From DATJKD01 sp963728295 (GTDB taxonomy: Bacteria > Pseudomonadota > Gammaproteobacteria > Steroidobacterales > Steroidobacteraceae): DNA of 64,000 nucleotides. A program made the translations under genes and the position numbers. Below, piece by piece: positions 46,820 to 55,467 of this stretch. Below the pieces are notes generated by a model. That model did no database searches, was not told where the DNA came from, and saw only the letters and a list, made by a program, of their open reading frames with translations. Positions within the stretch are counted from its first letter, which is position 1; each line of letters starts with the position of its first letter. The stretch lies in assembly GCA_963728295.1 (NCBI GenBank), contig CAVSKB010000012.1:62001-126000 (forward strand), written 5' to 3'.

Positions 46820-47010
46820 GCTGAGCAAGCCGGAATATTGTCGAATCGGGCTGCAAATATAGCTGCAGGGCGCCGCTGCCGGTCCGGTCAACGCGTGTAA
46901 GACGATGTGATGGCGAGTTTCGGAACCTGCCGGACAACTCCTGATGCGAATCGTCGGGTAAAAGGTTGTTAAGGCGGACTCACATACGTGTCGGCGCGGA
47001 GGAGGCTGAA

Positions 47011-47340
47011 ATGCTGCGACTCTTCGCAATTACGTTGTTGGTGGCAATTGCAGCGCCTGTGAGCCGTGCCGACGATTCGCGGGAACAGGATCGCGGGCAA
47101 TCGGTGTCCGAGTGCAATCACCGAGCGAACGAACGCGATCTGAAGGGCCAGGATCGGAAGGATTTCGTCGGTGGATGTGTGAGCCGCCAGGCAATGAATG
47201 ACGATCGCCGGGATCGCTATCGGGAGTGTCATGCACGTGCGGCCGATCGAGGCCTTCATGACGCGAGTCGCAGGCAGTACATCGAAGACTGCGTGGCGGA
47301 CCGGCTTGAACGGCGCACTCTCGTGATGCTAGGAGGCTGA
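47011..47340 (+). CDS. Secreted PsiF-repeat protein (two repeats)
   Basis: The 109-residue product has a signal peptide (MLRLFAITLLVAIAAPVSRA) and two copies of a PsiF-like unit: CNHRANERDLKGQDRKDFVG-GC and CHARAADRGLHDASRRQYIE-DC, each with paired cysteines about 21 residues apart. E. coli PsiF carries the same kind of unit and is phosphate-starvation-induced; function is unknown. GGAGG at about 46999-47003 fixes ATG 47011. It is four bases from the six-repeat paralogue, so the two form one unit. Confidence 0.8.
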   Translation: MLRLFAITLLVAIAAPVSRADDSREQDRGQSVSECNHRANERDLKGQDRKDFVGGCVSRQAMNDDRRDRYRECHARAADRGLHDASRRQYIEDCVADRLERRTLVMLGG

Positions 47341-47344
47341 CGAG

Positions 47345-48125
47345 ATGATCAAATACTTCGTGATGGGTCTGCTGCTGGCGCTTTCCATCCCTGCCAGCGC
47401 AGACAACGGACAAGAACCACGGCCAGGCGGTCTCCGACTGCAACCATCGTGCGAATTCGCGCAATCTGAAGGGGCAGGACCGGAAGGACTTCGTCGACTG
47501 GTGCGTCGCGCGTAGCGACGCGTTCGACGATTCGCAGGGCAACAGGTATTCACAGTGCAACGCGAGCGCCAACCAGCGCGGCCTGCGCAACGACGAGCGC
47601 CGCGATTTCATCGACTGGTGCGTCGATCGCGACGACAGGGTGAGCGACGATTACTGGGGCCGCTACCGCGACTGTTACGCGCGAGCGACGGATCGCGGGC
47701 TCCACGACCGGGATCGCAGACAGTCCATCGAGGCCTGTGTTGAACGTGGCGCGGCCAGCAACCAGCTGTTCGAGGGTTACCAGAGCTGTTTTGCCCGTGC
47801 CGACGAGCGCAAGCTAGCCGGGGACGAGCGTCAGGAGTTCGTCAACTGGTGCGTCGATCGCGGCTCGAGCTACAACGCGAGCTACTGGGACCGCTATCGC
47901 GACTGCGATAAGCGGGCGCAAAACCGGCGGCTGAGCGGCGAGACACGGCGTGATTTCCTCGACTGGTGCGCCGACGCATCCCAGGCCTACCGGGAAGACT
48001 TCGACACGCACTGGGATCGCGACCAGGCGTGTTATGAGCGCGCGAACGATCGGAGGCTGTCGGGCGATGCCCGTCGCAGCTTCCTTCGCAGCTGCCTTTC
48101 GGACTTCAGGGCGGCACGCGACTGA
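47345..48125 (+). pseudogene. Secreted PsiF-repeat protein with six repeats, one frame break
   Basis: A signal peptide (MIKYFVMGLLLALSIPASADNG) is followed, after one frame change near 47408, by six units of the form C-x3-A-x2-R-x-L-x3-x-R-x2-F-(I/V)-x2-C, for example CNHRANSRNLKGQDRKDFVD and CYERANDRRLSGDARRSFLR. They recur about every 40 residues. Removing one base restores NHGQAVSDCNHRAN, so the break is probably technical. Six units is far more than the two of PsiF. The paired cysteines of each unit could form disulfides in the periplasm. Confidence 0.75.
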
Positions 48126-48141
48126 GCGGGGACTGAGCGGT

Positions 48142-48183
48142 AGCGAGGGCCGTTGGGCGGTAGCGCCGCCAACGGCCCTCGCT
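48142..48183. terminator. Long hairpin between convergent genes
   Basis: Bases 48142-48160 pair with 48166-48183 (18 pairs, one bulged G) around TAGCG. The outer part is AGCGAGGGCCGTTGG with its complement. It lies between the PsiF-repeat gene and the TonB receptor gene and can end transcripts from both sides. There is no T-tract. Confidence 0.6.
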
Positions 48184-48187
48184 TGCG

Positions 48188-50541
48188 TCAGAACCGCCAG
48201 ATCACACCGAGCGACGGCAGGGCAGGGAGGTACTTGACGGGCTCGGTCTCCAGGATCGGCACTCCGTCCTCGTCGTCGTCGGTGATCTCGTACTCGACGC
48301 AGCACTGGTTGTTCTCGTTGAACAGGTTCGTAACCTCGAAGAAGACCGTGAGCTCGCTGGCGCCTTCGAAGCTGAAGGTCCGCGCGATTCGTGCATCGAA
48401 GCTTCGATAGTCTCCGAGCCGCTCGGAGTTGCGCGGCCCCGTGGCCACGATCGGCAGCGGGTCCGTCTCAGCCAGTGCGAGCGACGTCGTCGGCCAGCCG
48501 GAGTGATAACGACCGGCCACGCTGAGTTCCCAGTCGGCCGTGCGCCACGCCACGCCGCCGCCGAACGCGTGCGCCTGATCCCAGCTTCGATCGGTGTTTG
48601 CGCCGGCAATCTCGTCGCGAGCCCTCGCCCATGAGTATGTGAACCACCAGCGCAGCGGCGCCTCCGTCTCGTGGGTCACGCTCAGCTCCACGCCGTGTGC
48701 CTGCGCGGACTCTGGCGCGACCCGGACGCGATCCGGCTTGAGCTCGGGGAGCAGGACGGCGGCGTTGAAGAGGTTCTCGTAGCGAGGTCGTAGCCGGTGA
48801 TAGTCCTTCCGATAGATCTCCAGCCGCAGATCAATCTCCGCCGGATGCTGATACTCGATGCCTGCAACCCAGTGATCGGCGCGCTGCGGCGGAAGGAATT
48901 CGTCGACGCCGTCGGGCACCTGGAGCTCGTTGATCGCCTGTGCCTGGAAATAGCGCCCCCACGCGGCCCGTACACGCGTCCGGTCAGTGAGTAGCCACAG
49001 CACGCTGGCCCGGGGACTGAGCGCGTCCTCGCCGTCGTCGCTAAGAGTCTGGTGATCCCAGCGGAGGCCGAGGTCCACCACAAGGCTCCCGACGGGCTGG
49101 GCGCGCACGCTTGCATAGGCGCCCAGCTGATCGCCGGACGGCGCCACGGAGACGATTCGCTCCCGCGACGGCTCCTGCGGCGCGCCCGGGGTTGCGAACA
49201 GCAGGTCGTACTCGGCGTGGTCGCGGTAGTCATAGTGCCCGTCCATGTGGCGCCATTCGGCGCCGAAGGCGAACGCGAGGGCGTCGGTACGCGCGAGGGA
49301 CCAGTCGGTCTGCAAGGACTCGATCGCGAACCGGCGCCGGTCCGCAAGCTCGCCGCTCGCAATGCCGGGCTGATCCACGCTTCCGGTGCGGTCGCTGTCG
49401 AGTTCGCTGCGCGCGACCAGCACCCGGCCGTGCAGGTCCGGTCCCGGCTCGTAATCCAGGCGCAACCAGTAATAGGCGTCGTTATACGTTGCGACGGCAG
49501 TTTCCTCGAAATCGGTGTCGTTGAGCTCGAGGTCGTCATCGAAGAGCAGCGCGCTGCCCGTCAACGAGATCGCGTCCGTGATCTGGTATCCGAGCCGGCC
49601 GTACATGTCGGTGTAGCCCGGCTCGCCGCGATCCTCGTTGGCGAGATCGAGCAGCATGTCGAGATTGCTGCGGCGGGCGGACAGGAGCCACTCGCCGCGC
49701 CCGTCGTCGAACGACCTGGCAAAGCGTGCCGATGCGTTGTAGAAGCTCAGCGCTATTTCGCTCTGCGGTGCGTTTGCGGCCGCCAGGCTGTCGATACTGA
49801 TCACGCCGCTCATCCGATCGCCATAGCTTGCGGGGAACGCGCCGGTGTACACCTCGATGCCGCGCACGATCGCAGGATCGATCGTGCTGAAGATGTTCTG
49901 AAAATCCTTGAAGTGGAACGGGTTGAACAGTCGCAGCCCGTCGAAGCGCACCAGCGTCTCGTCGACCTCACCGCCGCGCAGGTTCGCCTTGGCGCTCAGG
50001 TCGCCGGCTGCCGCCCCCGGCAGCCGCGCGGTCGCGCGCAGCGGGTCGTCGCCGAGGTCGGGCAGCATCCCGAGCTCATCCGACTCGAGCACGATCGGCA
50101 TGGCCGGAATCCAGCCGATAGCGGCTGGTCGTGACGATCACTTCCTCGAGCGATTCCCTGGCGACCGTCTGCGGGACGTCGGTCGCGTCCCGTCGACGCC
50201 GTCTGCGCGAGTCGGGGCCGCCGCACGACCAGCAGCAGGCCGCCCGGTCCGGGCCGCGCAGCGAGCCCGTGGGGAGCCAGGATCTCCGCAAGGACCGCGG
50301 CCGGATCGGTGGCGGTCGGATCGGAAGCGACCTTCATCCAGGGGCGAACCAGGTCGCTGCTGTACAGAACCACGAGCCCGCGGCGCTCGAGATCGGCGAC
50401 GGCGCTCGAGAGGGGCGTTCCGGCCAGTCCGGCCGCGAACGCCGGCACGACCGGCAGCGAGGCGGCGATCGCGAGGAGGCGAGTCACCCCGCGCCGCCAG
50501 TGGCGGCAGCCGGTCGGCGCTGCTTCGGGCCGAAGCACCAC
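48188..50541 (-). pseudogene. TonB-dependent receptor with N-terminal STN domain, two frame breaks
   Basis: The N terminus has a signal peptide (LLAIAASLPVVPAFAAG) and an STN domain (LSSAVADLERRGLVVLYSSDLV...PHGLAARPGPGGLLLVVRRP). A TonB-box-like segment follows (SLEEVIVTTSRY), then the plug (LRGGEVDETLVRFDGLRLFNP, GAFPASYGDRMSGVISI) and a 22-strand barrel ending LGVIWRF. Frame changes near 50180 and 50101 are each cured by removing one base. The barrel is short for the family (about 780 residues in all). With the adjacent FecR and sigma genes it forms a surface-signalling uptake system; the ligand is unknown. Confidence 0.88.
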
Positions 50542-50552
50542 AGTCGTATGGT

Positions 50553-51584
50553 TCAGCGGGCGGGCCTGGACTGGATCAGTAGTGTACCGTCGGCGAGCTC
50601 CACGTAATCGAGATCCGTCGTTGCGAGCATGACAGTGAGCGCATCGAGCGGTGCGAGATGCCGGATGCTGCCGTGCAGGATGATCGAGCCCGCCCGGCGC
50701 TCCACGTCGGCGTCCTGGAACCGGATCGGCCGTCCGGTCTCTCGCGCGACCCAGTTCAGCAGCTCGGTGACTGGCCGGTCGTTTACGTCCGGTGCGGTTG
50801 CAATCGCCTCGACCCAGCGCCATTCGTCGTCCGTCGGCGAGATTGAGGACCGCTCGACTGCGCCGTCCGCCCGGATCGTCAGCTCATCGCCTGTAATGCC
50901 GTCGATGCGCGCCATCCCGTGGCGGAGTTGAACCCTGCCCTGGCGTACACGCAGCCTGTACTGGTCGCCGACAAGCCCGACCTCGAACTGCGTGCCGACG
51001 TCGGTCACGTTCGCGATCGAGGTAATGATCTCGACACGTGCGCCGGTCTGGCGGCCGTCGTTGTCGACGTAGGCGCGCCCCGCCGCGAGCTCTATCAGCG
51101 GCGGCTTCGCGAATGCGATCTCGGAGTTCTCGGCGAGACGCAGCGAGATCCCACTCGCAAGGCGAACCGCCGCGCGACCCCCTGGGGCAATCCGCACACG
51201 CGCCCCGACGACGAGCGGCGTCTGGTCGTCGAGGAGTTGCCAGTCGCGCACGCCCGGCGGCCTGGTCTCGACCGTCCCGATCCCGCGTTCGAGCCTCGCA
51301 ACCGGAACCGCTGGAACGTCGACGGGCGTGCGCCACAGGGAACCATTCATGATCAGTGCCGTCAGGCCTGCGGCGATGGCGGAGCCGGCGGTCAGCCAGG
51401 CGGCACTGCGCCTGCGGCGGACGCGCCCCGACTTCTCGCGCCACGCTTCGAGCGCGACCGCCAGGGCCTGCTGGCGCGCCGATTCCGGCGGGTCGATGCG
51501 ACGCCCGGCGCTGCGGATCAGCCCTGCGAGCGCTTCGATCTCGCGTGGCGTCTCGTCGGTCATGCCCGGATCATCGTAGTTCAT
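50553..51584 (-). CDS. FecR-family anti-sigma regulator
   Basis: The 343-residue protein has a cytoplasmic helix-rich N terminus, one membrane helix (about 62-82, AAWLTAGSAIAAGLTALIM) and the periplasmic FecR domain (VVGARVRIAPGGRAAVRLA, then DVGTQFEVGLVGDQYRLRVRQGRVQL). An extra C-terminal segment (PVTELLNWVARETGRPIRF) resembles an STN-like fold, as in some FecR proteins. It controls the adjacent sigma factor and receives the signal from the receptor's STN domain. It starts 15 bases after the sigma gene; ATG 51563 is an alternative. Confidence 0.92.
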   Translation of the reverse strand: MNYDDPGMTDETPREIEALAGLIRSAGRRIDPPESARQQALAVALEAWREKSGRVRRRRSAAWLTAGSAIAAGLTALIMNGSLWRTPVDVPAVPVARLERGIGTVETRPPGVRDWQLLDDQTPLVVGARVRIAPGGRAAVRLASGISLRLAENSEIAFAKPPLIELAAGRAYVDNDGRQTGARVEIITSIANVTDVGTQFEVGLVGDQYRLRVRQGRVQLRHGMARIDGITGDELTIRADGAVERSSISPTDDEWRWVEAIATAPDVNDRPVTELLNWVARETGRPIRFQDADVERRAGSIILHGSIRHLAPLDALTVMLATTDLDYVELADGTLLIQSRPAR

Positions 51585-51599
51585 CTGCGACGCTGCCTC

Positions 51600-52220
51600 T
51601 CATGTCGATTGCGGCGGCTGCAAGCCGTCAGGGGTTGCCGCCAGATCCAGGATCGCGCCGCGGAACGCTACCCGCGCGCGGGTCAGGAGCGATTCGGCCG
51701 CCTTGGGCCCGATCTCGAGGCGGCGCGCGATCTCGGCGACGGGCATGCCGTCGATGTACTTCCACTCGAGCACATCGCCGTAACGCGCCGGCAGCGCATC
51801 CATAGTGGCCTGTATCAGGCGGTGGACGTCCGCCTGCCAGGCGGCCACGTCCGGTCTGTCCGTTGCGGGCGAGCTGATCGTGTCCAGCACGGCACGGAGA
51901 TCGGGGCGATCCTCGAGCGGCAGAAAGTAGCGGTCGTCGACTTTTCGGCGCCGGCAGTGATCGAGGATGGTGTTACGACAGATCTGGCAGAACCAGGTGT
52001 AGAGCGCTGCCTCCCCGCGATAGCTGTCGAGACGCTCGATCGCCTTGCAGAAGGTCTGTTGCACCACGTCGCTTGCGGCATCGTGGTCCCCGCGCAACCG
52101 GACGAGCGCAAAGCGATACAGGCGCGGGAAGTAGGCGTCGAACAGCGCGCGGAAGGCGCGCTCGTCGCCACCGAGGATCCGCCGGGCAAGGGCCCGATCG
52201 ACATGGACTGGTTCGTTCAT
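51600..52220 (-). CDS. ECF-family RNA polymerase sigma factor
   Basis: The 206-residue sigma factor has region 2 (FDAYFPRLYRFALVRLRGD, then VVQQTFCKAIERLDSY) and region 4 (LPARYGDVLEWKYIDGMPVAEIARRL with a helix-turn-helix). It is a FecI-type or related ECF factor by position before FecR and the TonB receptor. It probably transcribes the receptor gene when the ligand is sensed. A 9-base perfect hairpin lies upstream. Confidence 0.93.
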   Translation of the reverse strand: MNEPVHVDRALARRILGGDERAFRALFDAYFPRLYRFALVRLRGDHDAASDVVQQTFCKAIERLDSYRGEAALYTWFCQICRNTILDHCRRRKVDDRYFLPLEDRPDLRAVLDTISSPATDRPDVAAWQADVHRLIQATMDALPARYGDVLEWKYIDGMPVAEIARRLEIGPKAAESLLTRARVAFRGAILDLAATPDGLQPPQST

Positions 52221-52268
52221 GCTGCGTGACCGTGTCTGTTAGACGTCGGACAGGGCCCAACCATTCGC

Positions 52269-52291
52269 GGGCCGGCCCGCCCGGCCGGCCC
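52269..52291. repeat. GC-only 9-base hairpin upstream of the sigma gene
   Basis: GGGCCGGCC (52269-52277) and GGCCGGCCC (52283-52291) are perfect complements around CGCCC. It lies in the divergent gap between the sigma gene and a secreted-protein gene, in the likely 5' leader of the sigma mRNA. The role is not known. Confidence 0.45.
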
Positions 52292-52376
52292 AGGGCGGCT
52301 TCTCGAAGGATCGTGCCAGCCTCGTACGTCCAATCAACATCACGCCCGACCCGGGACGTGCGGAGGGGAGATCCAG

Positions 52377-53147
52377 ATGAACCGCATGACTGCCAGGCAC
52401 GCAACAGCCGGGGCGCTGCTTGCCGTGACAATCGCCACTTCCGTGGGCGTCGCGGCTGCACCGTCGTTCACCGACGAGTTTCCGATCGAGAAATGCGCCT
52501 TCAAGGCCAGCGGGGTCAATCCCTACTTCCGCCTGACACCGGGGCGACAAGCCTATTTCAGCAACCAGCGTTGCGTCGCCGCCGGCGACTGCGATGAGCT
52601 CGAGGAGCTCTGGATCACCGTCACCAACCGGACTCGCGACATACAGCTGCGGGAAGACGGGGTGACGCGCACGATCACCACGCGCGTGGTGCAGGAGTTC
52701 GAGACGGCGGACGGCGAGCTCGTGGAGATCTCACGCAACTTCTTCGCGGTCTGCCAGCCAACCCGCGACGTCTATTACTTCGGCGAGGAGGTCGACATAT
52801 ACGAGGACGGCCGCATCGTCAGTCACGACGGGGCATGGCTCGCCGGCCGGCGTGGCGCGGAGCCGGGCATCATCATGCCCGATGATGCGTTCCTGCTCGG
52901 GTCTCGCTATTTCCAGGAACGGGCGCCCGGCGTCGCCGAGGACCGGGCTGAACATGTCGCGAACGATCTCGAGGTCGACGTACCAGCGGGCTTCCTGGAG
53001 GACTGTGTGCAGATCAACGAGACCACGCCGCTCGAGCCCGGCTCGGTATCGACCAAGGTCTACTGCCCCGGCAAGGGCCTGGTGCGTGACGGGGAGCTCG
53101 AGCTCATCGCGATATTCAACAACGCAAGTCCGCCGACGGTCGACTAG
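52377..53147 (+). CDS. Secreted hypothetical protein
   Basis: The 256-residue product has a signal peptide (about 1-28, TIATSVGVAAAPS). The mature part is acidic and beta-rich with six cysteines (KCAFKASGVNPYF, RCVAAGDCDELEE, FAVCQPTRDVYYFGEEVDIY, CVQINETTPLEPGS). GGAGGGGAG before ATG 52377 is a strong ribosome site. No family was recognised. It is divergent from the ECF sigma operon, so it might be a target of that system. Confidence 0.65.
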   Translation: MNRMTARHATAGALLAVTIATSVGVAAAPSFTDEFPIEKCAFKASGVNPYFRLTPGRQAYFSNQRCVAAGDCDELEELWITVTNRTRDIQLREDGVTRTITTRVVQEFETADGELVEISRNFFAVCQPTRDVYYFGEEVDIYEDGRIVSHDGAWLAGRRGAEPGIIMPDDAFLLGSRYFQERAPGVAEDRAEHVANDLEVDVPAGFLEDCVQINETTPLEPGSVSTKVYCPGKGLVRDGELELIAIFNNASPPTVD

Positions 53148-53346
53148 CGGCGCCTCACGGCCCGGCGCGTAAGACGATACCGACGCGTCCGGGCTGCGTT
53201 CGCCCTACATCCGCGGGTCCAGCAGGATGAGAAATTGGACACCGACGTCGTCGGCGATCGCGACCTCATTACTGTTGGCGCAACCTATTCCTTCGGGGCA
53301 CGATAATGATCTACCGTCGCCCGTACGGGACCGGCTGGAGGTAATC

Positions 53347-53649
53347 ATGAACGAGCGCACGCCCAGTGATTGCGCGACAGCGACCACCGATCGCGATCGG
53401 GCGCTCTCCGCGCCGGAGTCCTATTTTCGTCATCCGAGCGAAGTCCTGGCCCTTCCGGACTGCACGAGAGACGAGAAGATCGCCATTCTGCTCAACTGGC
53501 AGCGTGCGCTCGTTCAGCTCCAGGCGGCGAGCGAGGAGAACATGCTGCGTGAGGAGCCCGGCACCTCCAACGTGGGAGAACCCCTCGCGGACGTCACCAA
53601 GGCGTTGACGGAGCTCGGACACACGGGGGACCCCGCCTCGGCGGCATGA
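53347..53649 (+). CDS. Small conserved hypothetical protein
   Basis: The 100-residue soluble protein contains YFRHPSEVLALPDCTRDEKI and AILLNWQRALVQLQAASEE. This is the conserved core of a small proteobacterial family of unknown function whose members read like 'P-x-VL-x4-L-x3-EK-x2-IL-x2-W'. The ends are low-complexity. GGAGG at 53337-53341 supports ATG 53347. Confidence 0.65.
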   Translation: MNERTPSDCATATTDRDRALSAPESYFRHPSEVLALPDCTRDEKIAILLNWQRALVQLQAASEENMLREEPGTSNVGEPLADVTKALTELGHTGDPASAA

Positions 53650-53801
53650 GGTCTTCGGCGAATGCCGGTAGGGCGCTGTAGGCGCCGTCCGATACGGTCT
53701 TTGTAGACCCGCTGATCGCGGGACCGCACTGCTTTAAGGATCATTCGCCCGCAATAACCAAGGCACGTCGATCCAAGGCACATCCTCGAAGGAGAGATTC
53801 G

Positions 53802-54080
53802 ATGAAACGGACACTTTTTGGACTGGTCGTTGCGGCCGTCGCTTTCGCCGCGAATGCCGGAGACGCCTCGATGAAGACGGGCTTCAAGGACCTCGACGCG
53901 AACGGCGATGGGAAGCTGTCCAGCGCCGAAGTGAGCTCGCAGTCAATGCTCAGCCGCGACTTCAAAACCCTCGACAGCGACGGGGATGGATTCGTGAACG
54001 AGACGGAATACGCGGCCTGGTCAGCGAAGTCGCCGGCTCCGGCCGATACTGCCGAGCCCGCGCCCACCACCAACCAGTAG
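53802..54080 (+). CDS. Secreted EF-hand calcium-binding protein
   Basis: The 92-residue protein has a signal peptide (MKRTLFGLVVAAVAFAANAG) and two canonical EF-hand loops, DANGDGKLSSAE (32-43) and DSDGDGFVNETE (58-69). Both have acidic residues at positions 1, 3, 5 and 12 except Asn at position 3 of the first. A Pro/Ala-rich tail ends the protein. It should bind Ca2+ in the periplasm. AAGGAGA supports ATG 53802. A hairpin follows at 54093-54130. Confidence 0.88.
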   Translation: MKRTLFGLVVAAVAFAANAGDASMKTGFKDLDANGDGKLSSAEVSSQSMLSRDFKTLDSDGDGFVNETEYAAWSAKSPAPADTAEPAPTTNQ

Positions 54081-54092
54081 AAACTGTTCCAC

Positions 54093-54130
54093 CTGAAGGC
54101 GCCGGCTTGGAACAGGCCGGCGCCCTTCAG
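54093..54130 (+). terminator. Hairpin after the EF-hand gene
   Basis: CTGAAGGCGCCGGC (54093-54106) pairs with 54116-54130 with one bulged base, around TTGGAACAG. It lies 12 bases after the EF-hand stop and before the ars promoter. No T-tract follows, but position and stability suggest a terminator. Confidence 0.55.
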
Positions 54131-54150
54131 TATCACGGCACCGCAATCAC

Positions 54151-54179
54151 TTGACTTCGCTATACGGCTCGTTCATTAT
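54151..54179 (+). promoter_or_regulatory. Sigma70-type promoter of the ars operon
   Basis: TTGACT (54151-54156) and CATTAT (54174-54179) are separated by 17 bases. Transcription should begin near 54186, about 18 bases before the arsR start. The -10 overlaps the left arm of the operator. Confidence 0.65.
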
Positions 54180-54197
54180 TTCGATAATCCTCGAAAT
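54178..54197. promoter_or_regulatory. Probable ArsR operator
   Basis: ATTTCGA and TCGAAAT are perfect seven-base inverted arms around TAATCC. The palindrome covers the -10/+1 region and ends seven bases before ATG 54204, the expected place for autorepression by an ArsR-family protein. Confidence 0.65.
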
Positions 54198-54203
54198 ACA
54201 GAA

Positions 54204-54557
54204 ATGATGGCCGAATCTCCTGATGCCGTGACCGCGCTTTCGGCGCTCGCCCACGAACACCGGCTGGGCGTTTATCGACTGCTCGTCGAAGCAGGTCCTG
54301 GCGGCTTGAACGCCGGAACGGTCGCGGCCCGGCTCGAGATGCCGGCTTCCTCGCTGACCTTCCATCTGCAGCACCTGCAGCGTGCCGGTCTGATTACGCA
54401 GCGGCGGCAGGGACGACAGCTGTTTTACTCGGCGGATTTTGCCGCCATGCGCCGTCTCATCGGTTACCTGACCGAGAACTGCTGCGCTGGCAGCCCCGGC
54501 CAGCGTCGCGCCGCCTGCGACCCCGTGCGCAAGCGGCCACGAAGACGCGCGGCCTGA
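54204..54557 (+). CDS. arsR: ArsR-family arsenite-responsive repressor
   Basis: The 117-residue winged-helix protein has the ArsR core (LSALAHEHRLGVYRLLVEAG, PASSLTFHLQHLQRAGLI, RQGRQLFYSADFAAM). Near its C terminus are Cys93-Cys94 (ENCC) and Cys105, close to the Cys95/96/102 As(III) site of the Acidithiobacillus-type ArsR rather than the helix-alpha-3 site of plasmid ArsR. It should repress its own operon through the palindrome at 54178-54197. ATG 54207 is an alternative start. Confidence 0.9.
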   Translation: MMAESPDAVTALSALAHEHRLGVYRLLVEAGPGGLNAGTVAARLEMPASSLTFHLQHLQRAGLITQRRQGRQLFYSADFAAMRRLIGYLTENCCAGSPGQRRAACDPVRKRPRRRAA

Positions 54558-54565
54558 TTACCTCG

Positions 54566-55036
54566 ATGAGCGATCTCGCGATCCACCGCAAACCTGCCAT
54601 GGCCGCCGCGACGGCGTTGCTCGAGACCGCCGGCCTGCCAACAGCCGACTTGACCGATGCGTACATGGAGCATTTCTTCTACGTTGGACGGCGGTCGGCC
54701 CCACTCGCGCTGGTTGGCGTGGAAATGTGCGGCGACGATGCGCTCCTGCGCTCGCTCGTGGTCGCTTCGCAGCATCGCTCGGCCGGGCTCGGGCAGGCCC
54801 TCGTGGCGCACGCAGAAGCGCATGCGCTCGGGCAGGGCGCCCGCGCCATTTATTGTCTCACCACGACTGCGGAGGCGTTCTTCAGAAGGCGCGGCTATGT
54901 CGACGCCGATCGGGAGCGCGCGCCGATCGCCGTCCGCCAGACACGCGAGTTCTCGGCGATCTGCCCGGCCAGCTCCGCCTTCCTGGTCAAGCGACTGCCG
55001 GCCGATCGGCCGGGCACACAGGAGAAGCCGCGATGA
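54566..55036 (+). CDS. arsN2: Arsenic-resistance GNAT N-acetyltransferase (ArsN2-type)
   Basis: The 156-residue GNAT protein has the acetyl-CoA loop LVVASQHRSAGLGQALVAHAE, then YCLTTTAEAFFRRRGY and the conserved C-terminal RQTREFSAICPASSAFLVK of the ArsN2 family found in ars operons. ArsN enzymes acetylate organoarsenicals such as phosphinothricin-like arsinothricin. It starts nine bases after arsR and overlaps arsI as ATGA. Confidence 0.88.
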   Translation: MSDLAIHRKPAMAAATALLETAGLPTADLTDAYMEHFFYVGRRSAPLALVGVEMCGDDALLRSLVVASQHRSAGLGQALVAHAEAHALGQGARAIYCLTTTAEAFFRRRGYVDADRERAPIAVRQTREFSAICPASSAFLVKRLPADRPGTQEKPR

Positions 55037-55467
55037 AACGCCTTCATGTCCACGTCAGCGTCGATGACCTGCCGGCGTCGATACGCTTCTACAACACCTT
55101 GTTTGCTTCCGAGCCGACGATCATCAAGCCAGACTACGCCCGGTGGATGCTCGACGACCCGCGCGTCAATTTCGCGATCAGCAAACGCATTGGTGGTGCC
55201 GACATCGGTCACCTCGGCATCCAGGTCGAGAACCGCGCGGAGCTGGCGGACGTTTACTCGCGTTTCAAGCACGCAGATGCGCCGGTGCTCGACGAAGGCC
55301 GCACCAGTTGCTGCTACTCGAACAGCGAGAAAAGCTGGATAGCCGACCCGCAGGGAATCCGGTGGGAGGCGTTTTACACGACCGGCGAGAGCGCAGGTCA
55401 TTGCAATGTCGTTCCCGCGGACGGCCGCGCGAGTGCTTGCTGTGGACCTGCCAGTCCGCTCGACTGA
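55033..55467 (+). CDS. arsI: ArsI/CadI-type VOC-family protein (C-As lyase)
   Basis: The 144-residue vicinal-oxygen-chelate protein has HVHVSVDDLPASIRFYNTLF, a metal His in DIGHLGIQVE, the vicinal cysteines TSCCYSNSEKSWIADPQG and EAFYTTGES, as in ArsI, the dioxygenase that cleaves carbon-arsenic bonds of methyl- or aromatic arsenicals. The tail ends with ACCGPASPLD. Its last 70 bases overlap the convergent transporter gene. Confidence 0.9.
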   Translation: MKRLHVHVSVDDLPASIRFYNTLFASEPTIIKPDYARWMLDDPRVNFAISKRIGGADIGHLGIQVENRAELADVYSRFKHADAPVLDEGRTSCCYSNSEKSWIADPQGIRWEAFYTTGESAGHCNVVPADGRASACCGPASPLD

